Part shown: positions 1 to 11,459 of the stretch, piece by piece
Numbering within the stretch: the stretch's first letter is position 1
Layout: each line of letters opens with the position of its first letter
Source of the DNA: Fusarium oxysporum f. sp. lycopersici 4287
Taxonomy: Eukaryota > Ascomycota > Sordariomycetes > Hypocreales > Nectriaceae
DNA length: 64,000 bases
Reading direction: 5' to 3'
Assembly (NCBI RefSeq): GCF_000149955.1
Contig: NC_030994.1
Span: 2,782,366 to 2,846,365 of the forward strand
Program-made: the position numbers and the translations under genes
Notes under the pieces: generated by a model
What the model was told of the DNA's origin: nothing
The model's input: only the letters and a program-made list of their open reading frames with translations
Databases searched by the model: none

Positions 1-830
1 TGGAAGTACTGTTCCAGGGGGGATTGAAGCTGGTCCCTGAAGTAAACCCCCCTGAAGACGTTTGAACCGAAGCTGACGACGTTGGGAAAGGGTCCAAGCT
101 CCCGCTGGAAGCACTAGTTACGGTTGCAGATGTGTTTCCTCCAGAAGGAAGAGACGTGCTATTCCAGCTGGGTCCGAAGCTACTCCCCGAGCTTGTGACC
201 ACCGAAGATGCTTGGCTTGATAGAGACAACGTTGGAAACGGAACGAATGTGCCACTCGAGATGCTGATTGTCGGTACCGAGCCATTACCTCTCGGCGTGG
301 TACCATTCCAGCTTGGACCTACACTCCCGCTTGATGAACCACCAGAGCTTGCGGGAACCGAGGCCGTTGGGAACGGCACGAACGTCCCACTGGAGCTACT
401 GACTGTTGGTACTGAGCCATTACCCATCGAAACAGAGGTAGTTCCATTCCAACTTGGCCCTATAGTACTACTAGATGAGGCCCCAGTGATGGTAGAAGCC
501 GAGGCTGTAGGGAAGGGTACGAAGCTTCCACCGGAGATGTCGGTAGTCGGAGCCGATCCATTGCCTCTCGACGCTGACGTGGTGTTCCAACTTGGAGCCA
601 CACTACCACTCGACGAGCTCCCAGAACTAGTGAAGTCCGAGCCTGTAGGAAATGATACAAAACTCCCACTTGAGAGACTGACAGTTGGAATCGAACCATT
701 CGCTGTTGAGGCTGAAGTCGTATTCCAACTTGGTCCTACACTCTCACCCGTTGTCCTAGACCCAGTGGTTACAGACACACTTAGAACCGACTCTGTAGGG
801 ATAGTCACAAAAGGCCCTGTCCCCGAAATA
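1..830 (-). repeat. Tandem coding repeat, about 130 bases per unit
   Basis: Six or so degenerate copies of a unit of about 44 codons lie head to tail in the surface-protein gene. Each carries a conserved SWN-x-T sequon and a T-F-V-P-F-P-T block separated by Ser/Gly runs. Copies differ by point changes and small length changes, so the array is old or under selection for variation. It continues past the left edge. Confidence 0.7.
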
Positions 831-1699
831 CCACCGCTCGGGGCAGTCATACTCGAGTTCCACCCTGTCAATGTCCCAATCGGACGTGTCCCACTCTCCA
901 CAGGACTCGACGACGAGTTACCAGGAAAAGACCACGGTGGCGAATCGGTTGTAGCGCCAGATCGTGTCGTTCGGGTATCTGATAGTTGGGATGTTACACC
1001 CGTGTTGGACTGGAGAGTTTGGGTCCGGTTGCCAGATTGGGAGTGAGATGAAGTAGGTGCTCGGTCTTGGCTTGAGAAGGATGCTGAGGAGGGACCTTCG
1101 GTATCTGCTAGTGACTCTGTGGTGGTGTTCCATGAAGCTGCTGAACCTGATCTTGTAAGGCTTTCGCTGGCTGATCCTGTAGTTGGACTGCTGCTGTTGG
1201 CGTATGTCGTCCTGGGAACATCTCCAGTCATCTCTCGTGCTGTCGTCTCTCCACCAGACGCTGCAGTCTGATTCCACGACGCTTCAGTCGTCGAATACGC
1301 TCCCCCAATCGTCGTCTCAGCATACGTTCCCGACCCAGGCTGTCCCACCGACACCTCCGTCGAATCCGAATACCCCCTCGTCCTAGACTCATCTGCATTT
1401 GTAGTGCTGAAACTCGCACTCGTCACAATACACTCGCACTGAAACTCATAAGCAATCATCCAAACTTATCACGAGCCACTCACATATGAAGCTATCCTTG
1501 TCTGATTATACCTCACATACTCCGCAGGCGTACTATATCCCGCACCGCAATGATTCCCCTCAAGAACACTAGAACAAAACTCGCCATCATCTTGAATGAG
1601 CGATGAGTAAAGATCATCATGTGGACAAGCGATCGATTCGTTCCAGTTTGCAGGAAAGGCAGTGACCAAGTGAACGACGAGGGGGAGTAGCATCAACAT
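1..1699 (-). CDS. Ser/Thr-rich secreted repeat protein, 3' end beyond window
   Basis: Exon 1 runs from 1699 down to 1484 and encodes a signal peptide (MLMLLPLVVHLVTAFPA) followed by a short domain with three cysteines and N-glycosylation sequons. A 45-base GTGAGT..CAG intron (1439-1483) leads in phase to exon 2 (1438 to the edge), which begins CECIV and is then almost wholly Ser, Thr, Gly and Pro. From about 830 to the edge there are degenerate repeats of about 44 residues, each with a PSWN-x-T sequon and a GTFVPFPT-like block. No stop appears before base 1, so the protein continues outside; a GPI signal could lie there but cannot be seen. The make-up is that of a fungal cell-wall or surface mannoprotein, which is inference. 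The plus-strand open frame at 132-1046 is the antisense shadow of this repeat. No enzyme domain is recognised. Confidence 0.72.
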
Positions 1700-2335
1700 G
1701 ATGCGTAAACGAGTGTATAGCGATGAATGAGAATGGCCAAAGCTTGGCTTGATTGTAGGCGTTACTTATAGGACGTACAGCAACCATATCCCAATATCTT
1801 CAGTCCTCGAGGCCGCCCACGTATAATCTGCCGAGACACAGCATCGTGACATCCAAGACACACATACAGAGCCGAGAAGACCGGCACTTGGTGCGTGGTA
1901 CGGTATCTACATCTGCGAGATCGAGGCGGGTATCTGCAGGGGTTCGCTTGGGGATCCTTAATGTCCCAGGTTCTCAGGTCTAGACGCGCTCGGTGACACG
2001 GGAGTTGGTTCCTGGATCGTGGGACGCGAGTGTGATACGAGTGGTGGGATGGGGAGGACGGGGTTCAGGTTGAGTCTTTCTCACGGTGTATTGGGAGATG
2101 GCAAAGGGAAGATGAGTTAGAGTGACTCGGCATGTGAATGTTAGCTGGACACAACGGGATTGTTCCCAGACGGATGAGGTTCTGTATCGGTGAGTCGAGG
2201 AGAGGTCAAAGATGAGGGTTATCAGAAAACACCAAACATTGGATATATCATAAGACTAGCCACCATATCATTAAAATACCCGCCAAAGCCATATCCATAG
2301 TCATCATCATCGTCATATACAAGCCCTCTCACCCC
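1700..2335. other. Intergenic, SMC4 3' flank and promoter of the repeat protein
   Basis: This stretch separates two minus-strand genes. It should hold the SMC4 3' untranslated region near 2240-2335, which is AT-rich, and the promoter of the surface protein close to 1700-1800. No coding region or RNA gene is supported. Confidence 0.5.
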
Positions 2336-5300
2336 TTACCGAAAGGGCAATATCGTCGTATTACCCCCAACCTGCGTCCGCTGCTGCGACGAGTGTCCCG
2401 GCGGTCTCGCGATGTAGTCCTTGTTCTCAATAGTGACACTCTTGGTCATATGATTGACCTTGTACACGCCCACCAACCGCGCCGCAAGCTCAAACATGTT
2501 GTTGCGCAGCGAGATGACGATGAACTGGGCGTTCTTGGTACGCTCTTTGATGTAGTTTGCGACGATCGAGACCTGCGTTGAGTGTTAGCATAGTGGTTCA
2601 ATCAGAATTGAAGGTGGATTCGCATGTGGAATGCCCACGCGAGTGTGGTCGAATTGTAGCCGAGTGTCTTGGGTTAGGGTCGTACTCACGTTTCTGAAAT
2701 CCAGCGCAGCATCGATCTCGTCCATGACATACAGAGGAGTAGGCTTGTAGTGATGCAGAGCGAAAACGAGAGCCAGACTGCTGAGCGTCTTTTCACCACC
2801 GGAAAGATTGCTGATGTTCTTCCAGCTCTTCTTAGGGGGCATGACGCTGAAGAGAATGCCTTCGCTGAAGGGGTCCAGACTGTCGACGAGTTCGAGCTCT
2901 GCGTTTCCACCCATTGTGATCATCTGATACATTTCCTTGAGTCGGAGGGAAATGGCGCTGAAACCTTCCATGAAACCTTCCAAGCGTAGACGGCGAAGGT
3001 CGTCGCATCGCTTCTTGGCAGAATCTCGCTGTTCAATAGCAGTCTGGAGATCTGAGGCACGAGCAGCGTGTTCTTCCACTCGTCTTCGGTATTCGGCCAG
3101 AACACCGAGGTCGACGTTGACATTTTGAGTCTTCTCCTCAAGAGCCGCAATCTCGCCCTTGAGTGTCCTCTCGTTCATATCGGCAAGCTCGTCGGGTGTG
3201 TATCTCGGAAGCTCGTTTGGCTGCCCATTGACAGATTCCTCCTCGTCCTCTTCCTCCTCTTGATCCTCCTCTTGCTCTTCGTCTTGGGGAGCGTCGGTCA
3301 TGTCCACATCATCCTGAGGGGCATCGTCCATGTCGACGTCATCATCGTCATCCGTCTGGGGCTTGGGTTGCGACTTGGGTTTCTTGGACCGGCTGCCTGA
3401 AGAACCTCCAGTAAGGTCGTCAATGTTCTGCAGGACAATCTTCGACAACTTGTCGTCCCAGTGACGAAGTCGTGCTTGGTTCTCCAGAAGAGCCTTCTGG
3501 TTCTCCTCAAGCTTGTTGCGCATCTCAATTTCAACCGCTCTTGTCTCGTTGAGCTCAGCCGTCTTCTCGTCAAGCTCGCTCTTGAGCGCCTTAAGCTCCT
3601 TCTTCTTAGCGGCCAATCCTTCTTCGGCTTCCTCAGCTTGTGCTTGAAGCTCTTCAGCTCTCTCGCCCTGGTTGTTGATGTCGTTCTCGAGCTTCTCAAG
3701 ATCCCGGGTAGCGGCCTCAAGCTCCTTGGACGATTTTGCATGATCCTTCGCCAGCTTGATCTTCTGCTTCTCCGCCTTGACCTTACGGACCTCAGCATTA
3801 GAGATCTCTTCGTTGTTGGAAGAGATCTCCTCCTTTATAGAATCGACCTTGGCCCTTTGCGCACGAAGCTTCTCACCACCAACTTCCATGATCTTGTCTT
3901 GCAGAGCCTTGATCTCATCCTCCACGCTGGATGTTTCCCCGTGAAGTCTTTCGATCTCCTTGTTAAGTTTGGCGATCTCTTTTTGCAAAGCAGCGATGCG
4001 ACTGTTGTCGGTAGCTGAGGGCTGATGCTCCTTGCTGACTTCCTTCATGCGTCGTTGCATATCGGTGATGTTTCGCTCGGCGCTCTCAATCTCAAGGCCA
4101 ATCTTCTGCATCTTGGTGTCCAGCTGAGGAATCTGCTCGCCCAACTCCCTGAGTCGCGTTTCGCATTCGCGTTGATACTCTTGAAATTCTTGGAACTTGG
4201 TCTCCCAGCCATCGCGATCACTCTCAAACTTGGCGACCTGCTCCTTGCTGACGTCTGAGACGAGCTTGGAGGACATGAGACCTCTCTTGACAGTTGAGCC
4301 ACCACCAGACATGGTACCGGACTTGTCAATGAGCTCACCATCGAGGGTGACGACTCGCCATCGCTTGGCGCCATATGCGATTCTGTTCGCTTGGGCGAGG
4401 TCGGCAGCGACAAGAGTATCTTGCATGGCGTGGTAGAAAGCAGCTCGGAACTTGTCTTCCTTGGCAGTGACGAGGTCGAACAATCGAGGAGCGTTCTCGG
4501 GTGTCTGGATGGGCGACATGTCTCGAACTCTCAGCTTATCCAAACAGATAAAGTTACCACGTCCAACATTGTTCTTTCGCAGATACTCGATACACTGCTG
4601 AGCAGCCTCGACAGTCTCAGTAACAAAGTTGTCGAGGGCACCGCAAGCTGTTGAGATGGCGACATCGTACTTCTGATCAATCGTACCAAGGTTACCGAGA
4701 CGTCCATGGAAGCCATCAATTCGACCAGACTCCTTCATGCGCATCAGGGCAGCGAGCACGTTACCACGAGCCTGTGTGTTAGACAAGCTTGAGCGGGCCT
4801 CGTCAGCCTTTTGGCGTGCGTTCGAGATCTTTGAGCGAATCTTGGGCTCCTGCTCAGAAAGGACCTTGAGCTCCGACTTCATGTTCTCTGCCTCCTTCAA
4901 AAGCTCGGCCTTCTCGGCCTGGCAGGACTTGAGCTCAGCGCGCTTGGCAGTCTTGCCCTTCTCAATGGAAGCGATCTTGGTCTCAAGCTCTTGCAGGGCG
5001 ACAGCACCGGCGTTGGCCTTCTCTTGAAGAATGTTGAGCTCACTCTCAGCGACAGCGACAGCGGACTGCTTCTGATTGATCTTCTCGTTCCAAGGTTCAA
5101 GAGACTTCTGCTTGGCAGCAATCTGATCGGAGAAAGCTTGTGTCTTGCCCTTTAGGCTCTCTCTGATTTGAGCAAGTTCAGCCTCAGCAGTCTGGATCTG
5201 TTCCTCGAGTTCCGCAATCTCCTGGGTCCGGTTCTCGATCTCCTCTCCGCACTGCTCGATGGTCTCGTCGGCTTCAGCAGAGTTCGTTTCGGCGTTGGCG

Positions 5301-6950
5301 ATAGCCTTCTCAAGCTTCTTACGCTTATCGTCCAAGAACTTTCGCTTCTCATCGAACTTGACACGCTCCTGCTCAAACTTGGCCATCTCCTTCACCAAGG
5401 CTTGTGTTGACTTCTCTTGTGCCTCAAACTCCTTGGCGCCCTTGGCGTAGTCCTTCTCGAGGCTCTTGATGATCTGTTCGCCTCCGTGGTGCTTCTCTAG
5501 CTCGGCGTCCAATTGAGCCTGCATCTGGCTGATAGCCTCCTCTGTAACAGCAATATTCTCATTGCACTTGTGAATAAACAATTGGTAAAGAGCAGATTGC
5601 TTCATAGCCAGCTCGTTCTCGTCGCGAATGTAGGCGATCGCCTTGTCCTTCTTGTCTTCAAGGCTGTTCTTTTCCTTCTCGACGTGCTGAACGCGACCGC
5701 TCTTTTCCATGCAGACATCATTGAGGGTCTCTACCTCGGTGGCAGATTCTTCGATGGGCGCCTTGTACTTAGAGGTGCCGATAATATCCTCAAGATATTC
5801 GAGGAGACCGTCTTCGTGTTCGTTGCCAGCCTTGGCCTTCATCTGAGCAATCGACTCGACCTCACCTTGGAGAATCAGGAATCGCTTGTGGTCAAGATCG
5901 ACACCGCGATCGCGAAGGAGAGTCGTGACTGTCGTAAAGTTGGATTCTTTGCCATTGATGTAATATTTGCTGGAGTTGTTCTTGAAAGCTTTTCGGGAAA
6001 TGATGAGCTCGGAGTTAGGGATAACCTCATGGCCGCCACCGGGCTGGGAAAGTTAGTCTAGGATCGCAAAAGAACAAGGATTTCCTTACCTGGTCCATGA
6101 CCTCCTGGAAGTAGACAGCGACCTCGCAATGATCCAAATTCGGAAACTTTGCTGAGTTGTGAATGAGAGCAGAGATCTTGCCCTGTCGCATCTTGCTAGC
6201 TCGGAAACCGAAGACGAACAGCAGAGAGTCAATAACATTTGACTTTCCGGAACCGTTGGGCCCGACAACTGATGAGAATGAAGCATGGAAAGGACCGACT
6301 TCTTGTCGGCCAGCGTAACTCTTGAAGTTGTTGAGTATAAGATGTGTCAGAACAATTCGAGACTTGGGCGTTGTGTCTTCAACAACAGGGACAGCTAATG
6401 TCCGTGACTTGAGCACAATATCCATTGGCTTCTCCATGATGGTATCCATAGGTTTGATCGGCTTGATGGTTGCCTGGGTGTTGTCGACAACGGAAGTATT
6501 CACACTAGAATCAGTGATATCGGCCAATGCAGAAGCTTCCTGAGAAGCTGTCGGTGAATCTGGCTTCGGTGTAGGAGGGGCCAGGTCGGGAACTGAAGAG
6601 ATCGATGATCTCGCTGTGCTCTTCCGCTTACGAGGCGACGCAACCTTTGCAGGAGAACTCGCCTCTGCCTTTAGTGTCGTATCGGCGTCGAGAAGTTCGC
6701 TAGCCTCTACTGAAGCAGCTGGAGTAGGCGCTTTTCTAGGACGCCCTCTCGCCTTCGGTGCAGCAGCGGGCGTAGGTGCTGGAGTCGTCGATTTGCGTGA
6801 ACGAGTCTGTCTTCGGGGCGCCGGCTTCTCAGGCTCAAAGTCCTCCTCCTCATCCTGGACTCTAGAGCGGTTGGAAACATCGTCTTCGTCGTCAGAATCG
6901 ATAATGGCGGTGCGCCTTGTTGCGCGCCTTGGCCGAACAGGGGAAGACAT
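2336..6950 (-). CDS. SMC4: Condensin complex subunit SMC4
   Basis: Three exons: 6950-6090, 6043-2690 and 2572-2336, joined in phase to 1483 residues, the normal size for fungal Smc4. A basic, Pro/Ala-rich N-terminal tail of about 190 residues precedes the ATPase head, with Walker A GPNGSGKSN near residue 230. Two long coiled coils flank a hinge at about 720-880 (GFHGRLGNLG onward). The C-terminal head has the ABC signature LSGGEKTLSSLAL near 1364 and Walker B YVMDEIDAALDF near 1395. The last exon ends with the family's IARPPGHSSQQR-like tail. Smc4 pairs with Smc2 in condensin, which compacts mitotic chromosomes. An acidic insert at about 1183-1228, rich in Asp and Glu with a repeated DAPQD, interrupts the second coil; the sequence does not show its role. 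The gene diverges from the ELYS-domain gene. Confidence 0.96.
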
Positions 6951-7300
6951 TGTGAAGGAATACTCTCGTCACAGACAAGAGAAAAATGTGAAGGAGTGTA
7001 TGCAAACAATGAATAGTACAAATAAGCGACAGCTTGGGTCGGTGTAACCAAGGTCGACTGGGTTGTCGTGTCGAGGGAAGCTGTACAAATTAGATTGGTT
7101 GCGCCCCGCGTTGGTTTGTTTAGAAATGTCCAAATCGGTCGTGTAAACAATACGTACCAACACAGGCCGCGGGGCGGCTCTTATCACGTGATCTCGCGAC
7201 GGAGCCTTGATTGCCCGTTTCGCGATAGCTTTGAAGCTCTTGACGAGCTATCAAAACATTGGCTTGTGTTACGACAACAGTCAAGTATCCCGTCGCCAAA
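6951..7300. promoter_or_regulatory. Shared divergent promoter of SMC4 and the ELYS-domain gene
   Basis: The two start codons lie 350 bases apart, back to back. The interval contains the perfect palindrome ATCACGTGAT at 7183-7192, with a CACGTG core, and GTAAACAA at 7143-7150, which fits the forkhead consensus RTAAAYA. A GC-rich block lies between them. Forkhead and E-box proteins are plausible binders by consensus only. Confidence 0.5.
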
Positions 7301-8318
7301 ATGTTTGACTACACCAACCTGCACGAAGTCTTCGCGGAGGGTCTTGCGAACCCGTACGATCGGGAGACCCAGCGAGACATTGAACATTCGCGCAAGACAT
7401 TTGATGGCGCTCTTTTCATTGATCGAGTCCTACGGGCTGTGGGCATAACAAAGGGTAAGTTTGTCGCACGAGCTGATTGCGACTTGCTAACTTGTGATTG
7501 TAGCTAAGATCTACCCTCCCAAGACCGACAATGCGTTGAAGCAATTGCATCAGCAAATCTGTGAAGCCATCATGTCGACGCATCACAAGTTCTCGATCTT
7601 CTACTACATCCTCCTCGATTTCGACCAAACATCAGGCCGCGAGAGCGTCTCTGATGCATTCGTGGATGCATCAGGTATACCCAAGAAGTACCAGATCTTC
7701 ATGAAGGGCTTGTGGTATCTGGATCGTCAGGAATTCTCGGTATGTTTTGCGTTTGCGATTGCGAAAACAAAGACTGACAGGACTTTACAGCGAGCGCTCG
7801 AGTACATTTCGCATCCCTCTCTTATTCCCGACTTTGCCGACGATATTATGACCGTGCTCGTCCACTCTGCTCAGGATCGCGATTACAGCATTGCGCTGTC
7901 ATATTTCTACGCCGTGCAGCCAGTTCTCAAGACCTCAGCCGCACTCGAGCTTCTTTTCGGTGCAATGGCGAACACCAACATCTCAGAAGCGCTGTTCTAC
8001 TCCCGAACGCACCCTCCCCATACTCGCGAGTTGCTCTTCCGTCAATTGATCGCCTCTGTATTGGATAGCCCCCACGACGAGCTTTCCGAGCGCGCCAGCC
8101 AACTCACCTTTTTGCCTTTCGACAAATCTGAGGAGGCCTGGTTCGAGGAGTATCTGCTCCATGGCAACGGAAAGACGCATAAGAAGGCAAAAGATACGCT
8201 TGTCATGCGCAAGATTGCCTGCGATCAGTTCTCTGATGTGACAAAGATCCGACATGGTGGTCAATGGTCTGGAATTCTGGAAGGAATCAAGGGTGGAATT
8301 AATGGACATGCTGAATAA
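7301..8318 (+). CDS. ELYS-domain protein, nuclear pore assembly
   Basis: Exons 7301-7454, 7504-7739 and 7791-8318 join in phase to 305 residues. The start is CAAAATG. The product is all-helical, with stretches such as KYQIFMKGLWYLDRQ, RDYSIALSYFYAVQPVL and ISEALFYSRTHP, typical of the ELYS-like domain shared by animal ELYS/MEL-28 and small fungal Elys proteins. In that family the domain binds the Nup107-160 (Y) complex; fungal members are short and lack the beta-propeller and AT-hook of animal ELYS, as here. The second intron reads through in frame, so intron retention would add residues rather than stop the protein. The divergent pairing with SMC4 suggests shared mitotic timing, which is inference. 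Confidence 0.8.
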
Positions 8319-10209
8319 AGAGCTATTGACATGGGTATTCGCATTCTCGATAGTCGTGCATAGCGTAGGCGTTTACTTGGTCATTTTTGTCATTTAGAAC
8401 GTTCGAGACTTAGTATAAAGCTGAGTCCAGCCTAAACCTGATGATATACTCGTAGTGAGAATATGGTAACAATAACTCCTGAATCGTGCTAGCATTGCCA
8501 TGATTTATTACTATTGCCTATCATATGAACGTTTTCAGAAGACAAACTGGCAAGCCTAGCAGCTATTTTCTGGAATGCTATCTGTTGCAGCACGAGAAGA
8601 GAACAAGAGCTTCATATAAAAAGCTGATGGAATCCCCCCACCTGAGTTCAAGCTTCAATAATAAGGGTCAGGATAAAAAAGATCATATGATCATTATTCA
8701 CAGTGCTAAGCTAACTTGACCAAAATGCGTATGTCCCTCTCTTGCTTCTCTTCTTCAGTTTCACCACCAAATCTCGGAGAATAATGTCGTCGAATATTCA
8801 CTAACCAATTTCCCAACCGTAATGGTCCACTCTACCGAGAATGGGGCTGGATAGTGAGGCGCCACCGGGGATGACCCGGGTTTACGGTTATATCCAATGA
8901 GAACGAAGAACAAGCAGATCCTCCTCAGGGTCTCGACTGTGGAACTAGATAAGCTCAGTGGAACTGATTGACCTTGAGTTGATCCAAGGAGCGTCTCGTC
9001 CGTCTCCAGAACATCCTTCAACAGTTTGATCCTTGAAGTTGCAACTTTAGGTAAGCAGATAGAGACTCGGGATCCCACCTTCAACGTTCAACGGCATGCG
9101 TCATCCCGAAAAAGTTCCCCGAGACATTTAAGTTTCCAAGTTCTGCAACGGTCCAATTTTATCACCGTAGTTTAATTTTCGCAGTCAAACTTTTCTTGTT
9201 GATTACAAACTCATTGTCTACCGAGTAACCAACCGGTCGGCAGCCTCGGAATATGCAAGTTGATATTTAAAAAACCCCTGCGGGATTCGCGGCCCTGGAT
9301 ATTAAAGGTCCGAATAGCTTCCTTGGCTTTATCTCAAAGCTTACAGATCCATAATTCGAGATAAGCTACAGCATGGGCTGAGACCCCTATCGCGAGACAT
9401 GCATGTCCTTGTTCTTTTTACAGGATGGTTATCAAATGCATAATGCTGATTGAAAGGCAGGAGGCATGCACGTGACTTTATCCCAAACCATCTTGTTGTC
9501 ACGGTTCACCTCATCATTGGTTCGTTGAAGTGTCGAGGTGACTACGCCCGAATAGGTAGGTTGTTTGAAGCTTCTTGGAACCCATGGAAGCCGAGCTGAA
9601 GACGAGGCAACAGGCGATCAAAGCGTGACATTCTGGTTCCATGACAGCGCCAGAAGCGGCAGCTCATAGTCAGCACGGGGCGCCATTTACCAGGGTAGAC
9701 AATGCCTCACAGTTGAACATCCAATTGCCGCGGTGGTGAAGAGTTTTTCGCCACTATGATCGTCATATCAATTCTCCAAAAACAAGAGTCAAAATGGGGA
9801 TAGTCTTATTGAGCACCTGACTTTGTCTAATCACAACGCTGGTCGTTCCGTTTCAGTGGAGTTCAAAAATGGGTCGAGTTCCCAAACTCCCCAGACCCAG
9901 CATCGATATCATCACGAGCATCAAGTCTCCCCGTGGGGGGCGCTAGGGGCGTTGATAGCGCGGTTTTTTTCTTCACTTTGCCCCCCTTACAAAATGGTTT
10001 CAAGCCTAACCGTTGGGTCCATGGTCCGGTTTTTCCATGAGTCGGTGTCCGGGGAAAATGCTTAGCAAAACTGGTGGTCTGCTTTTTGTGCCATCGACTC
10101 TTTAATACTTCCCCATTTCTCTCTTCTTGATCTGGTTCCCACTTCTCAATTGTCGTTTTTTGCGGGGGACTCCATTTTGTTACCTTAGGAATACTGCCGA
10201 CGATGCATC
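8319..10209. other. Long intergenic region, nothing coding seen
   Basis: Nearly 1.9 kb between the ELYS-domain gene and the rhodopsin-domain gene. Short open frames occur on both strands, but none has a signal peptide, a splice-supported extension or a recognisable motif. A pyrimidine-rich run at about 10110-10190 precedes the next start, as is common for fungal promoters. Confidence 0.5.
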
Positions 10210-11459
10210 ATGAGGGATGATACCCCCAATATCATTGCTTCGGCCGCCATAACACTTCCTCTCGCGACCTTGGCTCTTATTGCCCGACTTGTTGCGAGGA
10301 AGATCACGAAAGCTGGATATGGCATTGATGATGCTTTCGCCGTTGTTGGCTGGGTATGTTAAACTCTCATATGGATATGATGTGTTCTGACATGGCTCAA
10401 GTTGGGCTCATTGGCCTTGTTGACGAACGGAATGATATGGATCAAGGATGGACTGGGAAAGCCAATGGAAGTTGGACTTGCAGACGACTTTACGTTTCAC
10501 GATAAAAACCGACTGGCTTGGATACATATGTGGACGACGAGCTTCACTTACACCTTCGCCATCGCCTTCTCGAAATTCGCCATCCTCGCTTTTTACTGGC
10601 GTCTCTTCCAATTCTCCGACATCCGAATCCCCATTCAGGTCCTGTCATGCATCACAGTGGCATGGTTTCTGCTGCGACTCTTCATGGTGTGTTTGCAATG
10701 TCTACCACTCACAGCATTATGGGATGGAGACCAAGCAACGAGGGATGCTAAATGCCATATCCGCGAATCGACGTTTTTCTTCTCGACGGTTTTGACACAT
10801 GTTTTGATCGACTGCGCCATTCTTATTCTGCCCGCCATCGAAATTGGGAAACTTCATTTACCCAAGGGCCAGAAGGTTGCTGTGATTGCATTGTTTGCGT
10901 TTGGTGCAATGACCTGTCTGGCATCCATTTTCGTCCTCGTTGAGTCATTCAAGTTCAAGTCGGATTCAAAAGAGATGACGTTACAAATGGGACAGCACTA
11001 TGCTTGGTCAATCGCCGAGTGCAATTTTGCTGTCATTGCTGGTATGTTCATGTTGAATACTGCCAGTTTGACCTGTACTGACTTTTCACAGCTTGTCTTC
11101 CCATGCTTCGACCAGTCGCACGCAAGATCCTCCCAGGCTCATTCCTCACCTCCAACAGCGGCGGTCAATCAACCCAAATCAGCGCCCCCTTCAGCGCACC
11201 ATTCAGCAACGGCATCCGCCTCACCAGCGTATCCAAGACGCGATCCCGCGAAAACGACGGCGGAAGCTCAACACACGAACTTTCCAACAACCCACCAGAT
11301 CTATACGACATAAGCGAATGGCCACACGGTACACAAACCACGATATCAAGCCCTTTTAGGAAATATACATCTGCGAAGGACTATGAGAGCAGCGAGACGG
11401 GGATCCGTGTTGACGAAGAGACGGCTGTTTCTGTACAACGGCGTGATGATAGTGTATGA
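10210..11459 (+). CDS. Rhodopsin-domain (PTH11-like) integral membrane protein
   Basis: Exons 10210-10353, 10402-11041 and 11092-11459 join to 383 residues. An upstream ATG at 10204 runs into a stop after five codons, so 10210 is chosen. Six or seven hydrophobic helices cover residues 8 to about 270; the third is rich in aromatics (FAIAFSKFAILAFYWRLF), as in the fungal rhodopsin domain, and a GxxxxKCHI-type loop with Cys follows. The final exon encodes a polar Ser/Thr-rich cytosolic tail of about 120 residues. These proteins resemble PTH11-type receptors but lack a CFEM domain here. The ligand cannot be inferred. The first helix region is short, so a further 5' exon is possible. Confidence 0.75.

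Noticed and set aside
132..1046. 304-codon plus-strand open frame with repeats
   Set aside because: It is the antisense of a better-supported minus-strand gene with signal peptide, spliced frame, sequons and Ser/Thr bias.
2668..2680. GGGTTAGGGT, telomere-like text
   Set aside because: A single short match inside an SMC4 intron, not an array.
3461..4018. Long Leu-rich plus-strand frame inside SMC4
   Set aside because: Antisense shadow of the SMC4 coiled coil; Leu-rich text is expected opposite Lys/Glu codons.
8761..9084. 107-codon minus-strand frame in the long intergenic region
   Set aside because: No recognisable motif, splice support or start context.
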